From Coffea arabica (Eukaryota; Streptophyta; Magnoliopsida; Gentianales; Rubiaceae): 64,000 nt of DNA. The notes beneath the pieces were generated by a model. That model ran no database searches, was not told the DNA's origin, and saw only the letters and a program-made list of their open reading frames with translations. The stretch spans positions 12,284,501-12,348,500 of the forward strand of contig NC_092323.1 of assembly GCF_036785885.1 (NCBI RefSeq), written 5' to 3'. Of the stretch, positions 9,868-23,190 are shown piece by piece (the stretch's first letter is position 1; the number at the start of each line of letters is the position of its first letter). Position numbers and translations under genes: made by a program.

Positions 9868-12800
9868 ATGGCTGCTGCTGGTTCTTTGCAACTTTCCCAT
9901 GAATTGGGAATTTGCAGGAACCATGTATGCAATAAGCAGTTGCTGGTACAGATGCTTATTTTCAGTCACCGTTATAGTTTGATCTACCTTTGTTTTTTTT
10001 TGTTTTTTTTTCCTCTTACGGATAATTGTATCAATGTGCTCTGCTGCAGAATGTAACTGGAGGATGCAAAACTTACTTTCTTGGCAGCAATTTTACATCA
10101 CTTATTTTGGTACTGTTTTCTTGCTTTTGCGAATTTACTTTATGCTTTGCTTTATTGGTGGTGTTACCTGTTGGAGTTGAATGTGTAGGTTCATCAAAGG
10201 GGGAGTTTTGTCTAGGATCCTTTGTATGTTACAATGTTTCAATGCTACGAAGATGGATTTAGCAATTTAGTTATGATTTCTATGTTGGTTTATAGTGGTG
10301 AGCTTGCTTGGGGATTGACTTCTACTCAATTCTTCCTGTGGACTTTAGTTTGACTGTGCTAGGAGCGTCATTAACAGAGTTGGAAAGGAATTAGAATGCA
10401 GTTTTGATGTAAAGATTTCTTTCTTAAGGAGAATTATTTGATCCCTGACTTGATTTGCTTTTCTACTTGTTCCTATTGCTAAACCTTCTTACCATAGGGA
10501 AAAAAAATGAAGAGAAAAAAATCAAGAACAAGAAGAAGGAGAAGTTTGGCTTAATTTGGGTCAGCAGATTTATAAGCTCTGTTTTATACTAAGCTTTAGG
10601 GACTGTTCTGTTGAACTTATCGAGCTTCCTAGTCTGACTCGTGATATCCTCCCTCTCGTTGGGATATATTTTCTATAACTCAAGGGGAGATTTTATTGGT
10701 ATCTCATTGAAAACTATGCTATATGCAATTTGAATTTTGAGGGTTAAGAGCTGCTATAATTAATTTTTGGTACAGCATTCTATCTTTGTGGTTTGCATGG
10801 TTTTGTTTATTTGCATGATGAAATTTGAGATACTTCTCCATGCCATGAGCAGACCTGACAGTCTCCCTTTTTTGCCTTCCAGAGGCGAAATTCTTGGACT
10901 CCTCAACTTTCGACCAGATTACGTTGGCAGACTAACTCTCTCCCTTACAAATACTATCAGTTCAAGTGTTACTCTTCACTAAGTCCTGGCCCCTCCTTCG
11001 ACATTTCCACTGTTAAGAATGTCGCCTTAACACTAACAAGGTAATTGTTGGATTTGGGCTTCATTTCATGTTTGCCTTGAAGTCCAAATTTATGCATGTG
11101 TTGTAGAATTTTTTTTTTTTGCTTGCATATGCTATCATCTGTTCAGGAAATTGTCTGATAATTTATAACTATTTGCATGCATATGCTATCATCGATTCAG
11201 GTAAAACAACAAGAAATTCGTAAAATTCAAATAGAAAGGGAGTCAGATGCAGATTCTCAAGTTTCCTTTCATCAATGCAGCCTTAACTACTTGACATAAA
11301 TGAAAATGTAGTATGATTGATAGATCAGTCATTGGCTAAATCCTAATGTGGTTCCAAAGAACATTGCTTGGCGGTAATTGAGGCAGGTTGTGTGAAATAT
11401 AAATATTATTTTTGGGACCTCAGTCTCTTAACTACATGCTTCTTAATTAAAATAGGAGCATCAATTTTAGACTTGTTAGTGTACTCTATCATTATCCATA
11501 AAATCTGATCTTTACCTTCGGTTTCACCTAGATTTGGTAAGAACAGTGTGAAGGTATGGGAATTGAACATGCAAGTAAAATTGGAAAATGGAATGCAACT
11601 CAGAGTCATGGTCGGTTCATTTGTTTATGGCGCTAGCAGCACTTCAGGCTCAATTGCAAAATTTTTAGCTATGGTATGAGATCTATAGTCAGCTGTGACC
11701 AAAAATTGTTACTTAAAAACGTATCAAGTAAATGTTGATAGTGAATTGTTCCTTGCAGTCTATTAGACTTTGTCTCATATTCCATTGTGTTGATTTTTGA
11801 CTTGAACTGTTGCTTTTTACAATTAGTGCTTCCCGATGATTGTGTGTTTTTTGAAAAAGTGCTTCTAAGTTTCTAGAAGATTCATTAGTTACAGTTTGGT
11901 TCAAAGTATATTTGGATGAAATTGAAAAATTGGATATTGCAAACTGGAAAAAGTTTGATAAATTTCACCCCGTTTCTAAATGGCTGTTAGTTTCCCACCA
12001 TGTCTTTTATTGCAATTTTTTTCCTCACTTTTTTTGGTTTAAACTTGACAAGCAGGTCATGCAACAACTTACAGGGTAGTGCTTTGGTGAATAAGTTGGT
12101 TCCTGCAGTAGGTTTAGTTATTTTTGCATTATGGGGTCTTGGGCCACTTATGCAGCAAAGCAGAAATATATTTCTTCACGTATGCACTCATCTCTACTTT
12201 CCTTTCACAAAATTCTTTCTTCTGTTTGTGCTGTGCTGTTGTTAATTATAAATTCCATGATCTTGCAGAAGAGTGATAATAGTTGGCAAAAGAGTAGCAC
12301 GTGTTATGTTTTGACCTCTTATCTTCAACCATTGCTGCTATGGACAGGGGCTTTACTTGTCTGCAGGTTAGTATATTCATTCGGAAGATGAACTGTCATT
12401 TGATGAGAGTAACAATCATGTGACTTGCCGTATTCTTAATATACTGACTTTTTCTACAGAGCATTGGATCCAGTAGTTCTTCCAACCGAAGCTAGTCGAA
12501 TTGTCAAGCAACGGCTGTTAAATTTTGTAAGATCATTGTCGACAGTTTTGGCATTTGCCTATTGTTTAACAAGGTGAGTGATGTTCGTTGCAGCTCTAGT
12601 TTATCAGAAAATTTTCTTGATTGCTCTAAATGGGTCGATATAAATTTCCGGCCCACTTCTGGGACTTTGTAGAGTTGATAATATTGGTTCTTCTTGAGCT
12701 TCATTGGACCATAGTTTAAGATCTGTGTTGAATCACTTTACATTTTTAGTCAATTTACTTAAATTCTAGTAATTATGTGTAAAAATTTGTGTACTATGTT

Positions 12801-15800
12801 TTTGTAGAACTGAATTTTAACTTCTTTTGGAACCATTCTCTTGCTTTCTAAGGTGCCAGTTATTTTTTTTCTTGTTTTATCTTGTATTGGATTTCCAATT
12901 CAGGTCAAACTGACACTACATTTCTGATGGCTTCTTATGGAACTAAGCAGCTATTGATATTTTTTTTGCAGTGTTATTCAGCAAGCACAGAAGTTTTTTA
13001 TGGAGACAAATGAACCTGCTGATAGTAGAAATGTATGTACATGTGATATATCTTGCAACATGCTTCAATTTTACTTTTAAATCCTCTCAAGGACAAATTA
13101 GCTAACATTACTAGAACAGCATGGATTTTACTCTTTTAGTTCTTGTAGTTATTGAATTTACCGGACCAAAATTTCATCACAACTGAGGCTATTTCTCTTC
13201 TATATTTCCACAGTTCAGGTTATGGATATTTAAGTAGTCATATTTTTGAGAATCCTCTAAAATTTTGCTCGACTTTGTGTTGTCCGACTTGATGTGCTCG
13301 TGATATTTTTTTTCCCCTTCATTCATCAAATCATTCATGGTACTCCTGTTGTTTGGTAATCAAATCTCATGTAGCTTCCTTATAGTGCGTAGAGTTTAGG
13401 TGCCATCAATCTAAACAAGTCTTGAGGTACAGCTTGAACAAGTGGAATTTTTATTCGTGCACCTAAGTAACATCTCCTGCTGCACATTCTCTGTAGCATG
13501 CCTTTCCGCCTAGGCAGGTTGGTTGAATTGAATACCAATAGACAGAAATCACAAGATGCTAGTCAATCATCATGTACTCTAACTAAATCACTATCCAGGA
13601 AATGTATCCATATTTTTTCTGATGCCAGTTATTGCATTTATTTTGCTTTTGTCAGTTTATTCAGCTTTTCCTGCTGGCGCATGCTTTTTTAGTTTTCTAA
13701 GTACGGTCTGGTTGTATCACGTGCTTGTATCCTCTTTAGTCTTGTACTCTGTTATTTTCGTTCGAGCAGATGGAATGAGCTTTTCTGATGTCTGCTTATA
13801 AGAATTTTTAATGAAGAATACGGGAACCAAGAACAAATGGAGGCAGCGTTTGTAGTTGTCTTGGTGATGTAAACTATTAGGATTTCTTGCTTATTTGCAG
13901 ATGGGCTTCCAGTTTGCGGGAAAAGCTGTATACACTGCCGTATGGGTTGCTGCTGCCTCATTGTTCATGGAGTTGCTGGGTTTCTCAACCCAGAAATATC
14001 TCACTGCTGGAGGGCTTGGTACTGTCTTGATAACACTTGCTGGTCGTGAGGTATGATTTAGATGTCTTTTCTTCTCAAGGGTTTATCCTTTTTCTAGTTG
14101 CAATTTCTTTACTTGGTCCAGGGATCTTGGTAGATTTACACATATTTTAAACATGATTTTATGCTTGTTTTGTACTTCATTTGAATTGTTTCTGCTGTTA
14201 TTATGCGCAGATCTTTACCAATTTTCTTTCAAGTGCAATGATTCATGCGACACGGCCATTTGTTGTGAATGAATGGATTCAGACAAAGATTGAAGGCTAT
14301 GAAGTTTCTGGTACTGTCGAGGTTGGTATTTTGGTTCTCTGCAACTTCTCCCGCTGTATTTTACTTCTTCTAGGTGAAGAAGGGCTGAAGGAAGGAGAGA
14401 GAGAGAGAGAATATTTCTGTTCTGAGATTTTTTTTTTTTTTTTTATGGACAGACTACAGAGTGCTGTAGATGCACCTTAAATTTTTCCGAAGTTGATTTA
14501 TGAAATTGGTTTTTTGGGAAGAGAAAATACTCCCAGAATTTTCTTGGTTTTCTTTTTGCAGACTTTTAGTAAATTTTTCCTTTTTATCTGTATTTATGTC
14601 TTTGACATTTTGCAGCATGTAGGGTGGTGGTCACCAACAATTATAAGGGGTGACGATCGCGAAGCTGTTCATATTCCAAACCACAAGTTTACAGTCAATG
14701 TTGTCAGAAATTTAAGTCAAAAAACTCATTGGCGGATAAAAACTCATCTAGGCATCAGTCACTTGGATGTGAACAAAATCAACGTGAGGCCAGATTCTGG
14801 TTATACTTACCTTGGAATGGACCAAACTTTTGAATTTTGGTGTTGTTTTCTAAACTTTGACAATTGACATTTCTCTTCTTTTTTTTTTTTTGGGCAGAGC
14901 ATTGTTGCTGACATGCGCAAAGTTTTGGCAAAAAATCCCCAAGTTGAACAACAGAAGTTGCACAGAAGAGTATTTCTGGAAAATATTAATCCAGAAAACC
15001 AGGCCTTGTTGGTCAGTTTTAACTCTTGAATTCTTACTTGCTGTATGTGTTTGTTCAGTTTATGCAACTGCTAGATCTAAGGTCGCTTAACATGATTATA
15101 AGGATTAACGGATGTGTCTGTACTTCGTCTATTAGCCAATAAAAGTTCTGACTGCATATGGTCTTGCATTCAATTGACTTTTCCTCCATGCCTATTAAGA
15201 TGAGAACTTCCCATTCCTTTTCTGTTCAGATGTTGTTCTGTTTTAACTCTTAAAGAATCTGGCACCTTTTTGCTTATTGATAAACCAAAAATTTACTACC
15301 TTCCCATATCAAGTCCTGCTGACATTGTGTCAAGAGGTTGAAAATACTTAAATACTCATGTTTTCTGTTATTTGAAGTTTTTGTGTTCACCAGGACTCTT
15401 TCAATATTACAGATTTGGAAAACTTTAATTGATGTATCATCTCCATTTTGCAGATCTTCGTCTCGTGCTTCGTGAAAACCTCTCATTTTGAAGAGTACCT
15501 ATGTGTGAAGGTGAGATGAAAATTTTGTCAGAATTCCATTTAGTCAATACTGGGTCAAAGTGGTGCGGTATTGTTCTATTGATGCACTGTTATTTAAAAT
15601 ACAAGCATGAGGATTATTGAATTTCTTGTTACTCACAGTTGAGCTCTGGCATTGATGGAAGGCATGAGATACATGTTAGGGAACTGAATATACAGAAAAG
15701 ATAAGCAAATAGCTTGATTAGTTACAATACAACTGTGCTAGTAAACTGCAGCTGCTTTTAAAAGTCATCTCCTGCAGTAATGTTTGGTTGTGTGACTGAA

Positions 15801-16928
15801 CATAGCTCGGCTATTTACCTTTAATGCGTTTATTAACTAAAAAAGTAAGCAGAAGTTGTTCCAACACTCCAAATGGGATTCCATCATGTTCTAAGTTGGA
15901 AATATGCAAAGATCAGCTAACTTGGTTTCATTTTTCATGAGAAACAGGAGACTATAATGTTGGATTTGCTTAGAGTCATCCGGCATCACCGAGCTCGACT
16001 TGCCACTCCAATCCGTACAGTTCAAAAAATATACAACGATGCTGATATGGAAAATATACCATACGGGGATTCCTTCTTTGACAGGGAGACAGCACCAAAG
16101 CGTCCATTGCTTTTCATTGAGCCCCCTTATAAAATCATCAATGGAGAAGAAAGGAAGAAAACAGATGGTCGATCAGTTCGCGGAAGTGGTGGAGAGGATG
16201 GCAAGGCTACAGTGAGGCGAATACCAGATACTAAGGCTGAGGGTAGAGGTGGAACAAATCAAGGTTCTGATTCTAAATCTAAAGAAACACCTTCATTTAA
16301 GGCAAAAGAGACATCAGCAACTGATTTGCAAGCTGATACCAAGGTTGGAGAAATGTCGAATCCTGATTCCAAAGAGGGGGTCTCCAAAGTTGAAGCAAAG
16401 CCTTCTGCGGATCCAAAAGTCAGTGATAAATTTCAGGTCAAAACGTCATCAGCTGGAACAAAGAGTGAAAGCAAGTCAACTGAATTGCCAACTGTTGACT
16501 CCAAGATGCCAGCTGATGGCAAAATTTCCAACAAAAGCCAACCTGCAAAAGCTGTTCAGGGCGGTCCTATGGGCAATGCTGCTGGAAATACATCAACTAA
16601 CTTACCAGAGCATGGAGGCGAGAAACCAGCTACCACATCCTCTACCAAGCAATTGAAGCAAGAAGATGATAGGCCACCCCATTCACAGCCATCTTCAACA
16701 AAACCTGTCATGGAAGAGAATATTGTTCTCGGCGTTGCTTTAGAGGGCTCAAAGAGAACGCTTCCAATCGAAGAAGGCATGGTTTCCCAACCAAATTCTT
16801 CTGAACTGAAGGAACTGGCTAAATGTCACAGTGGCAACGGTACTCCACTGGTAGACAAGGACAAAAAGGAGATTCAACAATCAGAGAGTTCTAAGTCCGC
16901 TTCTGATCAGTTGGATCAGCAAGAGTAA
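9868..16928 (+). CDS. MSL2/3-like: Plastid-targeted mechanosensitive ion channel, MSL2/MSL3-like
   Basis: This is an MscS-family channel of the plastid envelope, which releases osmotic stress in plastids and affects plastid shape and division. Thirteen coding exons join in frame: 9868-9945, 10050-10109, 10883-11040, 12056-12179, 12269-12366, 12460-12573, 12972-13032, 13901-14050, 14211-14321, 14616-14783, 14898-15011, 15454-15510 and 15948-16928. They give 757 residues, against roughly 670-680 for the Arabidopsis proteins. The first three exons form a Ser/Arg-rich, transit-peptide-like leader starting [14 protein letters not shown]. Hydrophobic segments follow ([29 protein letters not shown]). 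The pore helix and MscS core contain [36 protein letters not shown] and [13 protein letters not shown]. The C-terminal tail from about residue 490 is long, hydrophilic and rich in K, S, T and E. All introns are GT-AG. Confidence 0.95.
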
Positions 16929-18977
16929 TGGGCTTTTGATTGCTCTATTGTTGGCTTAATCAACAGAAGTTGCGAAGCCCTCCTTTGTATCAGGCTGCAT
17001 TTCTCACTGACTTGTTAGTCGCTATAGCAAGATTAAACATTGTTCTTTTTAGATCACTAGTTAGGGAACTCGTTGCCGTTATCCAGTCGCCTGTATATAC
17101 TAAACAGTATTCGGATCAAGAGAAAGAATAGAAAAAAGACTTAAGTGAAATAATAGAGAACAACCATACATCAGTGTGAAAATTTTTTCTATTTCATTGA
17201 TGTCAGCTGCTGGTTTTGCAATGGTATGTTCAAGAATTAGCACGATGCTGCATCCTATTGCTGTCTTTTTTTCTTTTTTTTTTTTGAATTATTATCTTTT
17301 GGCTTTAATACTGTGAAGTTGAAGCGATAGGCACTTGCTTCTTCTCCCAGCATTGTCTTGATAATTTGACTCGAGCAACTTACCTCCAGCTTTTCCATTG
17401 ATATTCCTGTCTCTCTGTACCTGGTATCTAGCATCAATCTTTTTTGTTCGTTCATTCGTCATTGTGTTAATTTAGAATTGTAGATTAATGATAGATGTTT
17501 TCTTATGAGGACATGCTTTTCACCTACAATTTGTGCAAGGAAATTACTGAAACATGGAGCTGCATCAACAAACGAGACTGCACACATCTTATGACAGAAA
17601 ACTATGAGAGCATTTAAAAAAAAAAAATATACTCCAGGTCTTTAATTTAATGCCTTCAATGATCACAGTCTTCTTCATCCTCTTGTATACCAGCTACAAT
17701 CCCCTCAATCAAAGTTTCATTAGATTCTTCAACTTCAAATCTCTGTTCCGGCCTTGTTCCCTAGATGATTTGACTAAGAATGGTGTCCCGTGAAAGGATG
17801 CCTTTATTTAGCTGTCGCTCATCTGATGTAGGGACATCTGCTCCTCCTTTTTATATAGTACATGTTTTGATAACTATTTATACAACTATTTTCCTTTTTT
17901 ATTTTAAAAAAAAAAAAAAAAAAACTAACTACGCTGCACATCTTCCTTTTCTTTTGGTTTAGCTCAAAATTTCTATTTGTTTATTGCTTTACTTTTTGGT
18001 CGTATATGTTCAATCATTATAACAAATCTCTGTTAAACCCTTAAATGGAGTTTATAAAATTTAGCAACAACACGTACACATCACAAATAGCTTTTCGCAT
18101 GTATCAATAATGTAAAGACAAAAAACAAAAAAAAAAAAAGGAGCATCGAACTGCGAACTTCTTACTTTTATAATTCTACCAACCTTTTTCAAAGGGTAAC
18201 TCATCATCAATTTCTCAGCCGACAAACTTTCCGCTTGTTTTTCAGGTCACGGAGGGCTAAAAGCATAGATGCTGCAACACATGTATAAAATAAGCAAGCA
18301 AAAAAGGTTTAATGATTATGATTAATCATTAGTTGATTTGCTTTGCTGTTCCCATTTTCTCAACGAGATTTTCAAGAATCATGTGAAAACTGTCCCACAT
18401 TGTGATTAATGGAGACACCAGAAGTAGGAATGGATCTTGCTTTTTCCAAAATTATTCTTTTTCTCGACAAACCATCAAGTTTAAAGGACCTTCTCAGTGA
18501 ATGTACAATCCAGGTTGGCAAGAAAAGCACATTTCACCAGCAAGAATGGGTCCATAATTTTAGGCCTTATGTCATTTCAATCAATGGTTAACTGTCGTGG
18601 GCCTATGACAATTTCCTTGATGAGCTGTGTGTTCCCTTGGACAAAAAAATCAATCACATAAATGAATGGTAGTATGATACAAGAGAGCTTTTGTCTTTGA
18701 TAGGCTATTCATGATTCTGCTATCAATTCTGACCAAACAGAACACAACCCCACATTCTACTAAAGTCTCTCTCACTCCCTATCATATATATCTCACAAGT
18801 GAAAATAACACGAATGGCTGTACCAGAGGAGGGGTCGCACTTTATTCCTACTAATCACTTATTCCTTCTAACATAAGCCAACACAGCTAATAGATGCATG
18901 TACGGATGGTAAAATCTGAGAGGGCAGGCACCAGTGGTAGCTAATTCTTCAATCCAAGAACACTAGAAGCAGTAGTA
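16929..18977. other. Intergenic region between convergent genes
   Basis: This holds the 3' UTR of the MSL-like gene and, at the far end, that of the O-fucosyltransferase gene. A short minus-strand frame ends in a stop near 17656 and reads RPEQRFEVEESNETLIEGI and onward for 33 codons. It looks protein-like but has no recognisable family or start. Poly(A/T) runs occur near 17270, 17610 and 17905. Nothing else was supported. Confidence 0.5.
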
Positions 18978-21900
18978 TTATGCTTGGCACATGCAATCAG
19001 GAGCAGGATAGGTATAAAGGGACTGCTCTTTCTTGCGTAGTCTGATAATCCCTTGTCTATTTTTATGGCCTTCAATTATTGCCTCTTGGAACTCAGGCCA
19101 AGTCAGGTTTTTATTTAGGAAGAGAGGGCCTAACAATGCCATGTTAGGCCTTATGGTCTTCATATTGATATAAGTTCGATGTCCCACCTGTACAATTTTC
19201 AACATTTTATTAGAATCAGTGTATTAGAAGAACTTAAAAAGGACAGGATCAGCAGAAATAGCAGATTTTGAACGTTATCAGACAAAATGAAAGCTGTAAT
19301 AAAAGTTGCAAGTAAATTCCTCAACTAAACTGCACTTTCCTATAATAAGAATAACCTCATGTAGTAATTATAGACTTAGATTCTGCAAGTAAGTTTTGGC
19401 TGAAACTACTTTTGAACAAATTCTTGAGTCCATGGAAACTACTTTTAACCCCACCCTCTCCTGCAAAGGAAATATCTCTAATAAAGAATTTTGGTCACAG
19501 AAGTGAAATTATATAGTGGCAATTAGCTGTACATCTTACCATGGCATTGTGCATATTTCCTGGAGAAGCAGAAACAAATATATCGCTGTGCATGCTGACA
19601 TAGTAATCAACCGCAGCTAATAAGGAAGCTTTTCCTTTAATCTTGACTCTTTCCTCTGAAGACGCAAGGCTCTTCTTATCTTCCATAAGCGGGAACAAGC
19701 TTCGTAGGGTTGAAATCCTGGCTTCGCCACCATAGACCTGGAAAGGATGATACAGCTAACTTCAGAAACCATGGATGAATACTTTTGTAAAGTAAATCTA
19801 AGCTTTCAAGCGGTAATTATAATGTTTAGTATATTATGATGGCTCCAATAATACAAACCTTATGGGATGCCAGATATAGGCGGGTATTGTTGTCAAATCC
19901 CAAAGCTGCAAGCACAAGTCCAATCTCTTCTGGTGTCAGTGGGCACCGCCCCTGACTTCTCAACTCCTCATCAGTAAATTGAGAATTCAAGACCCTTCCT
20001 TGCCATATTACTTGGCGATACTTTGCCAAAGCCAGTTTTTCAGCCTTGCCCCCTCCAAAATCACAAGCTGAATGAGCAGCCATATCCTACAAAAGTAAGC
20101 CGGTCAAGGAGGAGTGAAGACATGGAATGCAATGCAGAGACATCCTCGGCCAAAAAGATATGTTGCAAACTATTATCTGATAAAGATGTTAATCTCTATT
20201 TGCCTGAAGATTCAACGATACCTTATCAAACCGAAGATGTAGGACAACAAACTTCCCTGCTGCCTGGTCGTCTCTAGAACCACTAACCTCCCTGATGTAG
20301 TTATCACCCACCATCTCATTCCTGCTAGGGGAATACCTTAGGCGACTGACGAGAGCGTCTCCAAGAGCTCTGATGTGAGGCACAAAAACTAAGGCTTGAA
20401 AGTTCACTTTGCAGCGCAAGCGTTGGATTTCCATAGGCATGTTGTCAAAGTCCAATCGGTGAGAAAATGGAGCGATTGCGGCAACCCCGTAGCTGACGAT
20501 TTTCAGCAATGTTTCAGTGTGTCAGTGGAGGTTCTTAAAGCGAGTGACGGCTACTTATACAACTAATAGGTCAGAAAACAAATTGAACACAAGTATCCAA
20601 ATGGGCAGACTTTTTGTTCCCAATTCTTCTAAAAATCAGAGGAACAAAATATATCCAGTTTCAAACAAATCATATAAGAATTGCATAGTTCAAACCTTAA
20701 TGAACTAACAATTTACAATAAACAGCATTCTTTGGTGATAAAAAATCCATTTGTTGCTCTAATTTTCAAAGAAAAACTTCAAGTTTTTCACCAACCTTTG
20801 CAGGACAGGCAAGACATTCTCCAGATACCAATGAGCTGAAGCACGAACAGGAGCTGTTTTAATTCTGGTAGATCGAATGGCTGCAGCATAATACTCCCGA
20901 GTGCTCCATGAGTATTCATCAGGCAACTCCTTAACTACACGAATATCATCTTTAAGTACGCTGATGAAGTGATCCACATCAAAGATTTCCATAAATGTGC
21001 TGCAGAAAGAATGCAGAGAGTGTGGGCCATTTCACCTAAATAGTTCATAGCAACGCTACTGCAAAAATCTCCAAAAAAAAAAAAACAAATTTAAATCAAA
21101 AGCAATTTCTTTAGAAGGACCTTGAATCTTGCCAAACAGGGTTGACTTCCAGATAAGGGATAACAAGGGTTGCATTCAGAATTTTTGCAACAGCAACAGC
21201 ATCACAAATCTGTTCTAGACAACAAAAAAAGTATTAGGGAATATGCAGATCCCAAAAAAAAAATTTTGTAGTTGCATAAGTTGTGCTTTTTGTTTTTGCA
21301 CTGAGCTAGTGAGATAACTGTTAAAGCTTACCCCCATTCTCTGCTGATTCAGTCCGCCATCTAGGAACACCTGAATGTAACCTTCTGATGATTCAGGCAA
21401 TCCTGGTTTAAAAAAAAAAAAAAAATTATGAAGTCCATCAAGGAAGATCAACAGAATAATCTTTATATACGTATTGCATGCCACAAATTTAAATCTCACC
21501 CCTAAACAAATATCTTAAATAATGTACAGCTACTTCAAAATTCTGTCAAAAAACCCTTTTCACCACTTACTTGATGCTATGCCCAAGACTTTGCACGTTT
21601 TCCATTCTTGTTTAGGCAATGGTGTCCATAATTCAGACTGCTGCTCAAGTGACTAAACAAGAAAGGACATAAAATACTAAATAAAGATTTCTAGTAAGAG
21701 AAATTTTCAAGTATACTTAGTAAAGGCTTACAGTTTCACGCTGCAAAGCACCCTTGAGTAGACGTGAATGCCTAGGTTTTGGAGTATTCCACTCCTGCAG
21801 AAAGAAATTAAGTAATGAATAAGTGAATTTCAATTGGTTTAAACATCTAAGTACAAACACTGAGCTAACTAAAACAGGTTAATATGCAAATATGGCCATA

Positions 21901-23190
21901 ACTCCATAATTCCGAACATAATCTAGGTTTGATGTGAATTTAAATATCACTTAGCAAACAACTCTATACTATAGCATACCCTATTGATCTAGTTGCTTTA
22001 GAGATGTGCCAAAGGACACAGGCATGCGTACTAGGATTAAGCTAAGTCTTTTTCAATGTCATTTGGTAACAATTATCCAATTATGCCATCAAAGGAGAAG
22101 CAATAGGACATTACCAGCAGAATTACATCATTTCAAGCCAAGCAACAACTAGTTCACCCCTTCATGCTTTGCCAACTTAGCTCGGAAACTCATTAGACTT
22201 CTCCTAAACCTATGTTAAGTAACCTACAAAAGAACTAGGCAAATTACTTAAAACATGTTATCTTGGATGACATAATGCTCTGGGGGCTATTGACTAAGGA
22301 GGATTTTAGCTAGCAGAGTCTCCCTTTTCCGTAGACCATGTAATACCCCTTAAAACGAAGGGGGAAGACACAAAGAAAAATGAAAACTCCAACCCAATCC
22401 CCCTCCCCAAGCTAGAACTCATTTCTCATTTTTGAGTACTAATTGTGTCTCCATACCACCACAAATCAGTTGACATTTTACCAATCCCAGCCAAGCACAT
22501 CCAATTCACCAAATGCATAAAACAGATTCAGTCAAACACATCAAAATACTTTTGCCCAGAAATCTGATTTGAGTTGCAAATAATCCATTACCATACAGCA
22601 ACGGGGCAAAATTCCTTGCCTTGAGAACTTTATGACCATAATTAACAACCCTCTTCACGACTTGCCACTTTGGTAATAGAATCCATCAAATTCTTTTTAA
22701 GTGACAGATATGAATGATGATAGCAGTATCCACAAACAAAGGCTTCACCGAACTTCTGATTAGGTATTCATTCTAAAACCTAGATTTCTACCTACTCGCT
22801 CATAAACTCATAAGCAAATAAACAAACTTCCCTTCTAAAAATTTCACAACACTACATAAACGATCGTGTCTTTTTCACGTAATTATTCCTCCAAAAACAG
22901 ACAAGGCAAAGCTTCAAAAAACTTCCCTTCAACCACAACTCAACAGAGAGCACAATTCAAAAAAGTCTGAACAAGCAATCCACCACTGAGAATAACAAGA
23001 ATTAGCTTAACAAAAACTACTTTCCCCTACAAATTACATAAAAACTTCAATAGAAACATACCGAGATAATGGATGGTGAAGCATGGCTCAAAGGGGTAAA
23101 AAGACTAGGAAATAAAATAGGAAGAAGCAACACAAAAAGAATAGGCATAGCTCCTCTTCTGTTGTTCTGACGAGGGGGATAGCGTCCCAT
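18978..23190 (-). CDS. GDP-fucose protein O-fucosyltransferase family protein
   Basis: This plant OFUT-family protein is a Golgi-type glycosyltransferase predicted to transfer fucose from GDP-fucose. Ten exons join in frame on the minus strand: 23062-23190, 21732-21794, 21571-21652, 21332-21402, 21121-21209, 20796-20999, 20222-20492, 19859-20086, 19540-19737 and 18978-19187. They encode 514 residues. The N-terminus (MGRYPPRQNNRRG, then a hydrophobic run at about residues 15-35) is a type II signal anchor. Family landmarks are GYIQVFLDGGLNQQR near residue 105, LVIPYLEVNPVWQD, IAPFSHRLDF, IQRLRCKVNFQAL, VVLHLRFD near residue 298, CPLTPEEIGLVLAALGF, and the acceptor-site region SDIFVSASPGNMHNAM. 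It appears complete, with GT-AG introns. The true acceptor substrate in plants is not evident from sequence. Confidence 0.94.

Noticed and set aside
9540-9902. 120-codon plus-strand frame before the MSL gene
   Set aside because: It overlaps the true MSL start in another frame, has no recognisable domain and lies in the leader region.
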